Below are positions 12,340 through 19,178 of a stretch of DNA of 19,308 nucleotides, piece after piece. The notes beneath the pieces were generated by a model. That model had not been told where the DNA came from. It saw only the letters and a list, made by a program, of their open reading frames with translations, and did no database searches. This stretch comes from JACPHB01 sp964495505 (GTDB lineage: Bacteria > Patescibacteriota > Minisyncoccia > UBA10092), in assembly GCA_964495505.1 (NCBI GenBank), contig CAZBVM010000011.1, forward strand, positions 1 through 19,308. Direction: 5' to 3'. Positions within the stretch are counted from its first letter, which is position 1. Each line of letters begins with the position of its first letter. The translations under genes were made by a program, and so were the position numbers.

Positions 12340-12986
12340 TGGTTGAGTACGCATTTCTTATCGGTCCATACTTTTTGGGTTCTATAGTGATTGCATTTAC
12401 GCTGGCCGTTGTCTCTATTTGGTGGAGCCGCAGCCCGCTTTTTAAAGCGGCGGCTCTTCTCGCCTTAGGAGCGCTTGTTTGGCTGAATTTCACGGCAGCG
12501 GATAATTTTTATAAACTCGCGTTCAATCATTTATCGCGGCCAAAGCCAGTTACTTTTGGGGAGCTTCAAGATATGCTTCCTGAAGGGCACCCGGGGCATC
12601 TGGTGCTTTATGGCGAAGTAAAAACTGGATCGGGAATTTATCTTCTTTTGCGCTCGCCTAATCATTCTGAACCGCGATATTACCTTATGGCTACAGATAA
12701 AAAAGTACAGGAGCAATTCAAAGATGCTCAGCAAAAAGCTAAAGAAAAAAATACCCAACTTCTGCTTGGCGGAAAGCATAAGGGCGGGAAACCCGGCGAT
12801 AAAAATAAGGCCAATGGCAACGAGGCCGGCCGGGAAAGAGGAAAAGAAGGAAGGGGAGGATTTGACAAAAGCCCCAATACAATTTTCCATCCCGCGCCCG
12901 TAGCTGGCGGTCCCGAAAAAACTGATCGGCCGCAAGACCGGCCAATTATCATCCCAACGCCGAATTCAGAGTCATTACCATATTAA
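12339..12986 (+). CDS. Unrecognised two-segment membrane protein
   Basis: I do not recognise this 215-residue protein. Two hydrophobic segments (about 5-28 and 35-50) are followed by a small domain (about 65-120) with LVLYGEVKTGSGIYLLLRSPN and YYLMATDKK. A Lys-rich helix (122-140) comes next, then a low-complexity Gly/Lys/Pro-rich tail. It starts in a TAATG overlap with the ExbD-position gene, so the two are translationally coupled. The three genes share one promoter and end at the terminator at 13005, which suggests a single membrane complex. Confidence 0.75.
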   Translation: MVEYAFLIGPYFLGSIVIAFTLAVVSIWWSRSPLFKAAALLALGALVWLNFTAADNFYKLAFNHLSRPKPVTFGELQDMLPEGHPGHLVLYGEVKTGSGIYLLLRSPNHSEPRYYLMATDKKVQEQFKDAQQKAKEKNTQLLLGGKHKGGKPGDKNKANGNEAGRERGKEGRGGFDKSPNTIFHPAPVAGGPEKTDRPQDRPIIIPTPNSESLPY

Positions 12987-13004
12987 TATTGTATGATATC
13001 AGTA

Positions 13005-13031
13005 AAAAAGCCCATAAAATTCGGGCTTTTT
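13005..13031 (+). terminator. Rho-independent terminator of the ExbB-like operon
   Basis: AAAAAGCCC, a 9-base loop, GGGCTTTTT. The A-run/T-run symmetry could let it work in both directions. Confidence 0.85.
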
Positions 13032-13035
13032 AAAT

Positions 13036-13064
13036 TTGACATTGCTATTTTTTACAGCAATAAT
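13036..13064 (+). promoter_or_regulatory. Promoter of the S41 protease gene
   Basis: TTGACA (13036-13041), 17 bases, AATAAT (13059-13064). The spacer contains the inverted repeat TTGCT/AGCAA, a possible operator. Confidence 0.6.
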
Positions 13065-13108
13065 AAAAACACTAAAGCCCTTTAAAATCTTTTCATAGGA
13101 AACAAGGA

Positions 13109-14356
13109 ATGGAGAAAGAAATGAAAGCGTTGCGAGCGCTGTTAGTGCCGGTTATCTTATTTGTAGGTTTTGTGTCTTTGGGGGCTTCTAGGCAAGTCGA
13201 TTCGCCCATAGTTTCGCCTGAGGAACAAAAAATTATTGTTGAAGAGATGCGGGTCTTCGCGGAAATTCTTATCTCTTATGCGACGTTATCCTTGGACAAG
13301 CCGGCCGACATTCGGGCTTGCGCCCAAGAGATGCTCCGCATGAAGCCGAACGAAAAAAGCTGCCGCGATAAGTACTCAGTGTGGCACTCTAAGGAAGAAG
13401 CTCGAATGCTTGAAACCGAAATGGAAGGCAAGTTCGGCGGCGTTGGGCTTGAAATTTCAGAGCAAGACGGAAAAGTGGTAGTTATTTCGCCGATTGACGG
13501 CACTCCGGCGTATCGCGCCGGTCTGAAATCAGAAGACGTGATTACTAAAGTTGATGGCGTTGCGGTGGTTAATATTACAGACGCAACGAGGCGTCTGCGC
13601 GGCACGCCGGGTATTGCGGTGGAAATTACCGTTGACAGAAACGGCCATGAGTTCTTGTTTAAGGTCGTACGCGAAACCATTATCATTCACGAAGTTTCGG
13701 TTAAAACTATAGGCAGTTCTCAAGATGCCATCGGCCATATTAAAGTTAAGATATTTGGTGAAATTATGCCGGAGGAGTTACGTAAAGAAATTACAAAATT
13801 TCGAAGCCAGGGCGTTAATAAAATCATCCTTGATTTTCGCAACAATCCCGGCGGGCTTTTAAACAGTGCTTTTGATGCCCTCTACGATTTTGCGCGTGCC
13901 GGCGATGTTCTTATAGTAATGCGCGAACGGGATCAGTCCACTGTTTACGATGCCGCGTACGTGAAAAAAAAGCTTAGGCTTAACCGCGCACCCGGGATGT
14001 TCCGCGATATACGGGTGGTTATTCTGGTTAACAAAGGCAGCGCTTCGGCGTCGGAGATTTTTGCCGGAACCATGAAGGACTGGGGTTATCCGGTTGTTGG
14101 TCCGCCCTGTGATCCTTCGGGCAAACTGCCCTGTGGGACTTTTGGTAAAGGTGTCGGTCAGACGGTGATTCCGCTTTCCGGAGGTTCATCTTTAGGCCTT
14201 ACCACCTTTGAATTCCTAGTCGGCAATTCCAAAACCAAAATCAACGACACTGGCGTTGTCCCGACTCACAAGATCGTTGACCCACGGCCGTCTTCTTCAG
14301 AGACGCTCCGCGAGGACAAACAACTCGAAAAAGCTATTGAACTTCTTTCCAACTAG
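13109..14356 (+). CDS. C-terminal processing protease (S41 family, PDZ)
   Basis: A 415-residue CtpA/Prc-type serine protease that cuts extracytoplasmic proteins from their C-termini. A signal peptide or anchor spans about residues 6-27 (LRALLVPVILFVGFVSLGAS). The PDZ domain (about 108-185) contains FGGVGLEI and PAYRAGLKSEDVI. The S41 core follows with LDFRNNPGGLLNSA and NKGSASASEIFAG; the catalytic pair is S313 and K347 in TFGKGVGQT. A Cys-flanked insert (PPCDPSGKLPC) separates them, making the Ser-Lys spacing longer than usual. ATG at 13109 has AGGA 8 bases upstream; ATG at 13121 (MKALRALL) has GGAG 6 bases upstream and is an equal alternative. It is a single-gene unit with its own promoter and terminator. 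Confidence 0.93.
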   Translation: MEKEMKALRALLVPVILFVGFVSLGASRQVDSPIVSPEEQKIIVEEMRVFAEILISYATLSLDKPADIRACAQEMLRMKPNEKSCRDKYSVWHSKEEARMLETEMEGKFGGVGLEISEQDGKVVVISPIDGTPAYRAGLKSEDVITKVDGVAVVNITDATRRLRGTPGIAVEITVDRNGHEFLFKVVRETIIIHEVSVKTIGSSQDAIGHIKVKIFGEIMPEELRKEITKFRSQGVNKIILDFRNNPGGLLNSAFDALYDFARAGDVLIVMRERDQSTVYDAAYVKKKLRLNRAPGMFRDIRVVILVNKGSASASEIFAGTMKDWGYPVVGPPCDPSGKLPCGTFGKGVGQTVIPLSGGSSLGLTTFEFLVGNSKTKINDTGVVPTHKIVDPRPSSSETLREDKQLEKAIELLSN

Positions 14357-14378
14357 AGGGCGCTATGCGCCCTTTTTT
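14357..14378 (+). terminator. Rho-independent terminator of the S41 protease gene
   Basis: GGGCGC, loop TAT, GCGCCC followed by six T, right after the stop codon. Confidence 0.92.
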
Positions 14379-14385
14379 AGCGCGC

Positions 14386-14414
14386 TTGACTTGAATAACC
14401 AAAAGCATTATAAT
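14386..14414 (+). promoter_or_regulatory. Promoter of the trypsin-like protease gene
   Basis: TTGACT (14386-14391), 17 bases, perfect TATAAT (14409-14414). Confidence 0.88.
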
Positions 14415-14465
14415 TATATTAACAGTTTAAGGGAAAGTAATTTTAAAAATAGGCGGGAGAGGCAA

Positions 14466-15503
14466 ATGAGAAAGAAAGTCGCTCTTTGGACTGTTATTTT
14501 ATTGGTGAACGCAATTATCGGCGTTATCAGCGTTAGAACTTATCAGAATTTGGAAGCCAGGATTACCAGTATTGGAAATTTCCAGAGCAGTTCTCATGCA
14601 AGGAATTTTATGAATTATCAAGAATTCAAGCAACTCCAATCTTCTCACAAAAAAACATCTACTGAACTATTGAGGATTTTGGGAGTTGACGGCAGGTACG
14701 ATTTTAACAATAACTTAGTAAGAGATCGGGATTTAGATAAAATTTTTGATTATAAAGTTTATGTCAGAACCAGCGTAACTCTGGAAGTTCCGGAAAAATT
14801 AATTAAATTAGATCCTGATTCTGTGAAAAGTGTCGTGAGAGTAAGCGAAGCGCCGGCGGTGGTTATCGGCCGGTATGTTTTAATGGCTTCTCATGTTGTT
14901 GATGCCGCAATTTTAAGCCGTCAAAAAGTAATGATAAATGCTCCTTTCGGAGTGTTGGAACAAATTTTTGAGTTTAAAGTTATGAAATATAGCACGAAGA
15001 TTCTTTTGGCGGACGGTTCGGAGCACTCTTTAAAGGAGTTGTACCGGAATATAGAAAAAGATTTTAGTTTGTTTGAAATGCAGGAAAGCATTAGCGCGCC
15101 GAATTTTCCTTTTGAAATTGGGAAAAGCGGTGAATTGCAAATTGGCCACTTTATTTATATGAACGGTCGGCCAAAAATTCATTCAGAAGTAGCCAGGCCG
15201 GGTTACGTAACTTCTTTGGTAAGCGCTGTTTTTGACGGCGTGGCCGGAACAGAAAAAAATAACAATGAATTCGGTCTTTCGCAGTCAACGGATTCTGGAG
15301 ATTCGGGTTTTCCGGTTATGGCTTTCAGAGACGGCCGGCCGGAGCTTATCGGGATTTACTTGGGGTGGACGTATAAAACCGTTGATGATAACAGCCCGAA
15401 TACCAGATCAAGGGCGTTAAAAATCAACGTGGCCATTGAAGAAATTAAGGAAAAACTGAAGCTCGACTTACGCGAGCTTCAGCATCAAATTTTAAGTAGA
15501 TAA
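14466..15503 (+). CDS. Membrane-anchored trypsin-like serine protease
   Basis: A 345-residue protein. An N-terminal membrane segment (about 5-23) is followed by a roughly 90-residue linker that looks partly helical. A chymotrypsin-fold protease domain comes next, with the triad H143 (LMASHVVD), D199 (EKDFSLFEM) and S280 in STDSGDSGFPV. ATG 14466 is chosen over longer frames because it follows the promoter and a GGCGGGAGAGG ribosome-binding site. No PDZ domain is present, so it is not a full HtrA/DegP. The last codons form a perfect hairpin (15456-15482) and a terminator follows. It likely acts on envelope proteins, as does the S41 protease before it; the pairing is an inference. Confidence 0.85.
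   Translation: MRKKVALWTVILLVNAIIGVISVRTYQNLEARITSIGNFQSSSHARNFMNYQEFKQLQSSHKKTSTELLRILGVDGRYDFNNNLVRDRDLDKIFDYKVYVRTSVTLEVPEKLIKLDPDSVKSVVRVSEAPAVVIGRYVLMASHVVDAAILSRQKVMINAPFGVLEQIFEFKVMKYSTKILLADGSEHSLKELYRNIEKDFSLFEMQESISAPNFPFEIGKSGELQIGHFIYMNGRPKIHSEVARPGYVTSLVSAVFDGVAGTEKNNNEFGLSQSTDSGDSGFPVMAFRDGRPELIGIYLGWTYKTVDDNSPNTRSRALKINVAIEEIKEKLKLDLRELQHQILSR
15456..15482. repeat. Perfect hairpin at the 3' end of the trypsin-like protease gene
   Basis: CTGAAGCTCG, loop ACTTACG, CGAGCTTCAG: a 10-bp stem in coding sequence. It has no T run and may protect the mRNA 3' end. Confidence 0.8.
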
Positions 15504-15520
15504 ATGGATAGCCACGCTAC

Positions 15521-16030
15521 TTACGCCATTTCCAACTTGGAAATGGCGTTTTTCATGATTTTACCAAGTTCTTTCATCTCGTTTGCGGTAAATTTTTTCA
15601 AAATTATTTTGTCCGCCCTCACTCTTGTATTTTGCTTGCCCGCCGTAGCTTTAGCGAAGGCGGGTTGGATTCCAATTCGTAGACGCCAGAAATTTTTGGT
15701 CTTAAGCGCTTTTATTACCGACTCAACGCCCCCGTGGCCGGCCGAGCGTCGGCCGAATGAAAATTTAAAATTGCCCCATAAAATATCAATATCGTCGTGA
15801 ACAACTAAAATATTTTCCGGTTTTATTTTAAATTGTTTTATTAGTGCTAAAACCGCCATGCCCGATTTATTCATGAATGTTCGCGGCTTTGCCAACCGAA
15901 GTCCGACTTCGGGGAATTTTTGAAGTCGGACTTCTAATTCGTCAATAAATAAAAAGCCCGCATTATGCCTAGTGTGCTCATATTCTTTTCCGGGATTGCC
16001 TAAACCAACTATTAATTTGATTTTATTCAT
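15521..16030 (-). CDS. pth: Peptidyl-tRNA hydrolase
   Basis: A 169-residue Pth that recycles peptidyl-tRNA. The catalytic set is visible: N12 in GLGNPG, H22 in TRHNAG, TFMN (M53, N54), D79 in VVHDD, and H99 in GHGG. Compared with E. coli Pth, the segment between the first helix and the TFMN loop is about 16 residues shorter and is encoded by a 13-bp inverted repeat (15898-15934). A PAFAKATAGK insert (123-132) is encoded by another palindrome (15639-15664), replacing the usual short GxP loop. The gene's last codons form the terminator of the convergent protease gene. The start lies 25 bases from the divergent lepB start. Confidence 0.93.
   Translation of the reverse strand: MNKIKLIVGLGNPGKEYEHTRHNAGFLFIDELEVRLQKFPEVGLRLAKPRTFMNKSGMAVLALIKQFKIKPENILVVHDDIDILWGNFKFSFGRRSAGHGGVESVIKALKTKNFWRLRIGIQPAFAKATAGKQNTRVRADKIILKKFTANEMKELGKIMKNAISKLEMA
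15523..15553 (+). terminator. Terminator of the trypsin-like protease gene inside the pth 3' end
   Basis: ACGCCATTTCC, loop AACTT, GGAAATGGCGT, then T5. The 11-bp stem also encodes the last pth residues (ISKLEMA) on the other strand. Confidence 0.85.
15639..15664. repeat. Palindromic insert in pth (PAFAKATAGK)
   Basis: CCCGCC (15639-15644) and GGCGGG (15659-15664) with an inner GCT-TT-AGC stem. It encodes about ten residues absent from typical Pth. I recall very similar AFAKATAG-type inserts in other Patescibacteria proteins; that is memory, not a search. Confidence 0.8.
15898..15934. repeat. 13-bp inverted repeat in pth
   Basis: GAAGTCCGACTTC (15898-15910) and its exact reverse complement (15922-15934) flank an 11-base loop, in the shortened region before TFMN. 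Confidence 0.85.
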
Positions 16031-16045
16031 TTTTTACTGTAGAGT

Positions 16046-16074
16046 AGTATAACAAATGAACTACCTAAAGTCAT
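16046..16074 (-). promoter_or_regulatory. Possible pth promoter
   Basis: On the minus strand ATGACT (16074-16069), 17 bases, TATACT (16051-16046). The start would be near 16039, giving a leader of about 9 bases without a Shine-Dalgarno. The -35 box lies in the lepB coding sequence. Confidence 0.45.
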
Positions 16075-16604
16075 TTTTTACATTTTCCTGGGATATTATA
16101 AAGGTGACTGCGATTGCCCTAATATTAGCCGGGCTGGTGCGCTACTTTTTGGTTCAGCCGTTTTTTGTTGAAGGCGCTTCTATGGAGCCCAACTTTGAAG
16201 ATGGCGAATACTTGCTTATTGACGAAATAAGTTATTATTTCAAATCTCCGCAGCGGGGGGAAGTTATTGTTTTTCATTATCCGCTTGACACTTCAAAATA
16301 TTACATAAAAAGAGTCATCGGCCTTCCCGGTGAGACGGTTGAAATTAAAAACGGCAAAATTGTAATTTATAATGATGGCAATCCCGACGGTTTGTTCATT
16401 AGTGAAAATTACTTGTCGCAAGAGGATACCACTACAGGCGACATTAAAAAAAAATTGGGCCAGAACGAATTTTTTGTTTTAGGCGACAACCGCTCGGCCT
16501 CTTCCGATTCGCGGCAGTGGGGGGCTTTGCCGAAAAACGATATTGTGGGCCGGGCCTGGATCAGGGCTTGGCCAATCGCTAAAGCCGCTGTTTTTAGTTA
16601 TTAG
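16056..16604 (+). CDS. lepB: Signal peptidase I
   Basis: A 182-residue type I signal peptidase that removes signal peptides outside the cytoplasmic membrane. One N-terminal membrane segment spans about 17-34. The catalytic serine is S42 in EGASMEPNF and the general-base lysine is K85 in YYIKRVIGLPGE. The conserved GDNRSASSDSRQWG box is at 143-156. It is the first gene of a tight plus-strand run: hisS follows after 8 bases and the HIT gene 11 bases after hisS. No good Shine-Dalgarno is seen. Likely clients here include the S41 protease. Confidence 0.95.
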   Translation: MNYLKSFFTFSWDIIKVTAIALILAGLVRYFLVQPFFVEGASMEPNFEDGEYLLIDEISYYFKSPQRGEVIVFHYPLDTSKYYIKRVIGLPGETVEIKNGKIVIYNDGNPDGLFISENYLSQEDTTTGDIKKKLGQNEFFVLGDNRSASSDSRQWGALPKNDIVGRAWIRAWPIAKAAVFSY

Positions 16605-16612
16605 TAAAAATA

Positions 16613-17950
16613 ATGTCTAGAAAACCAAAACCAAGAGCATTTCAAGCGCCAAAAGGCATGAACGATGTTCTGCCCGGCGTTCAAAAATACTGGGATAAAT
16701 TTTTTAAAATAAGTAAAGAACTGGCGGCTTACTATGGTTTTGAAACGATTGAGACCCCAATTTTGGAGATGGCCGAGTTATTCAAAAAGGGCATTGGCGG
16801 CGCGACGGATATTATAGAGCACGAAATGTATACGCTTAAAACCAAAGGCGGTGACTTTTTGGCGTTGCGGCCGGAGCTTACAGCCGGCGCTGTGAGAGCG
16901 TATATAGAAAACGGATTTGGGAGTCAGCCCCAGCCGGTTAAATTTTTCCACTATGGACCGGTGTTCCGGCATGAAGCGCCCCAGGCCAGTCGCTACCGCC
17001 AGTTTCATCAGGCTGACTTTGACGTTGTCGGAGAAGGCGATGCGGTTCTTGACGCCCAAGTGATTCAGTTAATTTATGCGATACTTAGCGAAATCGGGTT
17101 AAAAAATCTTGTCATTCGTATTAATAGTATCGGCGATAAAAATTGCTGGGGCAAATATCGAGATGAAATTAAAATGTATTACCGAAGCAAGGTAAGCCGG
17201 CTTTGCAAAAACTGTAAAAAAAGATTTAAAGAAAATCCTTTAAGATTATTAGATTGCAAAGAAGAGGAATGTGTTGCTTTGAAGGCATCGGCGCCGAATT
17301 CTATTGATTACTTAGACAAGACCTGCCATGATCATTTTAAGTTAGTCTTGGAATTTTTAGATGAGTTGGGCCTGCCTTACGTTCTAGATCCTTATTTGGT
17401 GCGGGGACTTGATTATTACACTCGGACTGTTTTTGAAATTGCGCCGGAAGACTCCATTGGTTCTAAAACTGCGCTTGCTTCCGGCGGCCGTTATGACTAC
17501 CTTGTGGGGAATTTGGGAGGCAAACCAGCGCCGGCGGTGGGCGGTTCGATCGGCATTGAACGCGCGGTAAATGAAATGAGGCGGCAGGAAGTAAAAGTTG
17601 CCTCCTTGAAACCTAAAGCCCGCGTTTTTCTGGCCCAGTTGGGGGACTTGGCAAAAAAGAAAAGTTTAAAACTTTTCACAGAATTTAGAAAGAGTAATAT
17701 CTATATTTCAGAATCATTTGGTCGGGATTCTATTAAAGCCCAGTTAAGAGTAGCCGACAGGTTGGGCGCTGATTTGGCGCTCATTATTGGGCAGAAGGAG
17801 GCGCTTGATAATACCCTGATTTTAAGAGAAATGCAATCCGGCGTTCAGGAAACAATTCCTTTGGAAAAAATTATTGACGAGGTAAAAAAACGACTGAAGA
17901 AAATAATCCCGCGAACTCCCATATTGACTGAAAATAACCATAATGATTAA
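16613..17950 (+). CDS. hisS: Histidine--tRNA ligase
   Basis: A class II aminoacyl-tRNA synthetase of 445 residues that charges tRNA-His. The start FQAPKGMNDVLP and motif 2 (VFRHEAPQASRYRQFHQ, about 117-133) are visible. The His-specific motifs RGLDYYT (264-270) and ASGGRYDYL (289-297) follow, then motif 3 GGSIGIER (310-317). Four cysteines in the insertion domain (C198, C201, C215, C220) could bind zinc. The anticodon-binding domain covers about 335-430. It lies between lepB and the HIT gene with almost no spacing. Confidence 0.97.
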   Translation: MSRKPKPRAFQAPKGMNDVLPGVQKYWDKFFKISKELAAYYGFETIETPILEMAELFKKGIGGATDIIEHEMYTLKTKGGDFLALRPELTAGAVRAYIENGFGSQPQPVKFFHYGPVFRHEAPQASRYRQFHQADFDVVGEGDAVLDAQVIQLIYAILSEIGLKNLVIRINSIGDKNCWGKYRDEIKMYYRSKVSRLCKNCKKRFKENPLRLLDCKEEECVALKASAPNSIDYLDKTCHDHFKLVLEFLDELGLPYVLDPYLVRGLDYYTRTVFEIAPEDSIGSKTALASGGRYDYLVGNLGGKPAPAVGGSIGIERAVNEMRRQEVKVASLKPKARVFLAQLGDLAKKKSLKLFTEFRKSNIYISESFGRDSIKAQLRVADRLGADLALIIGQKEALDNTLILREMQSGVQETIPLEKIIDEVKKRLKKIIPRTPILTENNHND

Positions 17951-17961
17951 ATATAAAATCA

Positions 17962-18303
17962 ATGGATTGTATCTTTTGTAAAATTGTAAGCAGGGAAATT
18001 CAGGCCGATATCGTGGCGGAGGACGTTGAGTTCTTGGTTTTTAAAGATATTAATCCCAAGGCGCCGGTTCATCTTATAATCATTCCAAAAATGCATCTTG
18101 GACCGGTAAGCGCTTTGAGCGGTGAAAATAAAAATTTACTGGGCAGCTTAATTTTAAAAGCTAAAGAGGTAGCGGCAGATATCGGGGTCTCGGAAAATGG
18201 CTATCGCTTGATTTTTAACGTCGGCCGCGACGCCGGTATGGAGATTGATCATTTGCATCTTCATTTGCTGGCAGGCAAAAGAAAACAAAAAATGAAATTT
18301 TAA
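17962..18303 (+). CDS. HIT-family (HINT-like) nucleotide hydrolase
   Basis: A 113-residue histidine-triad protein, the normal HINT length, which hydrolyses AMP-linked substrates such as adenosine phosphoramidates. The triad is H97-x-H99-x-H101 in DHLHLHLLAG. The N-terminal CIFCKIVSREI with C3 and C6, and PVHLIIIPKMHL, match the family. Its final KRKQKMKF and stop lie in the left arm of palindromic element copy 3, and Lys-Phe-stop is the same ending as ParA at copy 1. Confidence 0.95.
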   Translation: MDCIFCKIVSREIQADIVAEDVEFLVFKDINPKAPVHLIIIPKMHLGPVSALSGENKNLLGSLILKAKEVAADIGVSENGYRLIFNVGRDAGMEIDHLHLHLLAGKRKQKMKF

Positions 18304-18381
18304 AATTGTAGGTGGGGTCGCGCCGCCCCGCAGCTGCGGGGTGGGGCTACGACAATTTTTAAATTTTATTTTTTGTTTTCT
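18280..18381 (+). repeat. Palindromic element, copy 3 (HIT/rpsU)
   Basis: Two 29-base arms (18280-18308 and 18353-18381) match with two mismatches, one of which would be a G-U pair in RNA. The core (18309-18352) begins TAGGTGGGG, holds CCCCGCAGCTGCGGGG, and continues into GTGGGGCTA. The left arm covers the last HIT codons; the outer arm (AGAAAACAAAAAATG) is specific to this locus. One arm mismatch falls at the same inner position as in copy 1. Confidence 0.9.
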
Positions 18382-18401
18382 AAAATTACTAAATTTATAG
18401 A
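18373..18401 (+). promoter_or_regulatory. Possible rpsU promoter at the element's right edge
   Basis: TTGTTT (18373-18378), 17 bases, TATAGA (18396-18401). The predicted start falls at the rpsU ATG (18407), so the mRNA would be leaderless. The -35 box is inside the element's right arm. Confidence 0.45.
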
Positions 18402-18406
18402 AATTT

Positions 18407-18652
18407 ATGCCAATAACAGTCAGAAAAAGAGAAAAAGAATCAGTTCAGGGCCTATTGCGGCGCTTTAGCCGGCGCATTCAGCAAAGCGGCGTTTTGGTGC
18501 GGGCCCGGCGCGGCCGTTTTTACGTTTCGCCCATCACCAAACGGCAAAAGAAATTAAGCGCCTTGCGCCGCGAGAGGGTTCAAAAAGAAAGAGAACGACT
18601 TTACAAATTGGGTAAATTAGAAAATGAGCATGAGTTTAAAAAACGAAATTAG
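18407..18652 (+). CDS. rpsU: 30S ribosomal protein bS21
   Basis: An 81-residue, very basic protein matching bS21: MPITVRKREKESVQGLLRRFSRRIQQSGVL, then ITKRQKKLSALRRER. The core is family-like and the C-terminus is slightly extended (usual 57-71 residues). No Shine-Dalgarno precedes the ATG, which fits the leaderless-promoter reading. The last 29 bases overlap the yqeY-like gene, so their translation is probably coupled. Confidence 0.94.
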   Translation: MPITVRKREKESVQGLLRRFSRRIQQSGVLVRARRGRFYVSPITKRQKKLSALRRERVQKERERLYKLGKLENEHEFKKRN

Positions 18653-19145
18653 TTCAGATCTTTCTAAGGCTCTCAAAGGCGGTAATGGCGAAGTTGTTTC
18701 GGCTCTGCGTTTTTTATTGAGTGTTATTAAAAATAATGAACTTCTAAAAAGGACAAAACTTTCTAAGGAAAATAAACCGGCGGAAGAATTAGAAAAATTA
18801 TCGGAACTTTCGGACGAAGAAACCGTTTCCGTTGTGTTAAGTGAGATTAAAAAACGCAAAGAATCTGTTGCCCAATATGAAGCAGGCGGCCGCAGTGATT
18901 TGGCAGGAAAAGAAACAAAAGAGCTTGAAATTATTAAAAAGTATGCTCCGGAAGAAATGGGAGAAGTTGAATTAAGGGCGGTGGTTAAGAAAAAAATTTC
19001 TGAAATGGGTGCGACGACTAAAGAATTCGGCAAAATAATGGGCTCTGTTATGACCGAAGTCAAAGGCCTGCCTGCCGGTAGGCATGGCCGGGCCGGCGGC
19101 GATATGGTAAAAAAGATTATTGAAGAAGAATTGAGTAAAAATTGA
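18624..19145 (+). CDS. GatB/YqeY domain protein
   Basis: A 173-residue YqeY-family protein, homologous to the C-terminal tRNA-binding region of GatB; its function in bacteria is not settled. Visible family features include VSALRFLLSVIKNNEL, SVVLSEIKKRKESVAQYEAGGRSDL and IIKKYAPEEM. Near the C-terminus the usual VKGRAGGDMV is split by a seven-residue insert LPAGRHG (149-155), encoded next to a small palindrome. It follows rpsU, a common pairing. ATG 18624 or 18630 may be the start. Confidence 0.9.
   Translation: MSMSLKNEISSDLSKALKGGNGEVVSALRFLLSVIKNNELLKRTKLSKENKPAEELEKLSELSDEETVSVVLSEIKKRKESVAQYEAGGRSDLAGKETKELEIIKKYAPEEMGEVELRAVVKKKISEMGATTKEFGKIMGSVMTEVKGLPAGRHGRAGGDMVKKIIEEELSKN
19069..19084. 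repeat. Palindromic insert in the yqeY-like gene
   Basis: TGCCT, loop GCCGGT, AGGCA. It accounts for most of a 21-base in-frame insertion encoding LPAGRHG within a conserved YqeY motif. Confidence 0.75.
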
Positions 19146-19170
19146 CCTTTTTGATTAAAAATAGTAATAT
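19142..19170 (+). promoter_or_regulatory. Promoter of the HicB-like gene
   Basis: TTGACC (19142-19147), 17 bases, TAATAT (19165-19170). The start is expected near 19177, two bases before the ATG, and no Shine-Dalgarno is present. Confidence 0.6.
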
Positions 19171-19178
19171 TCTCACAT

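Noticed and set aside
12531..12935. Minus-strand ORFs opposite the third gene of the channel operon
   Set aside because: No ribosome site or promoter; the plus-strand gene is coupled by TAATG and ends before a terminator.
13276..13686. 136-residue minus-strand ORF opposite the S41 protease gene
   Set aside because: The plus strand encodes an intact PDZ domain here; the antisense frame has no family features.
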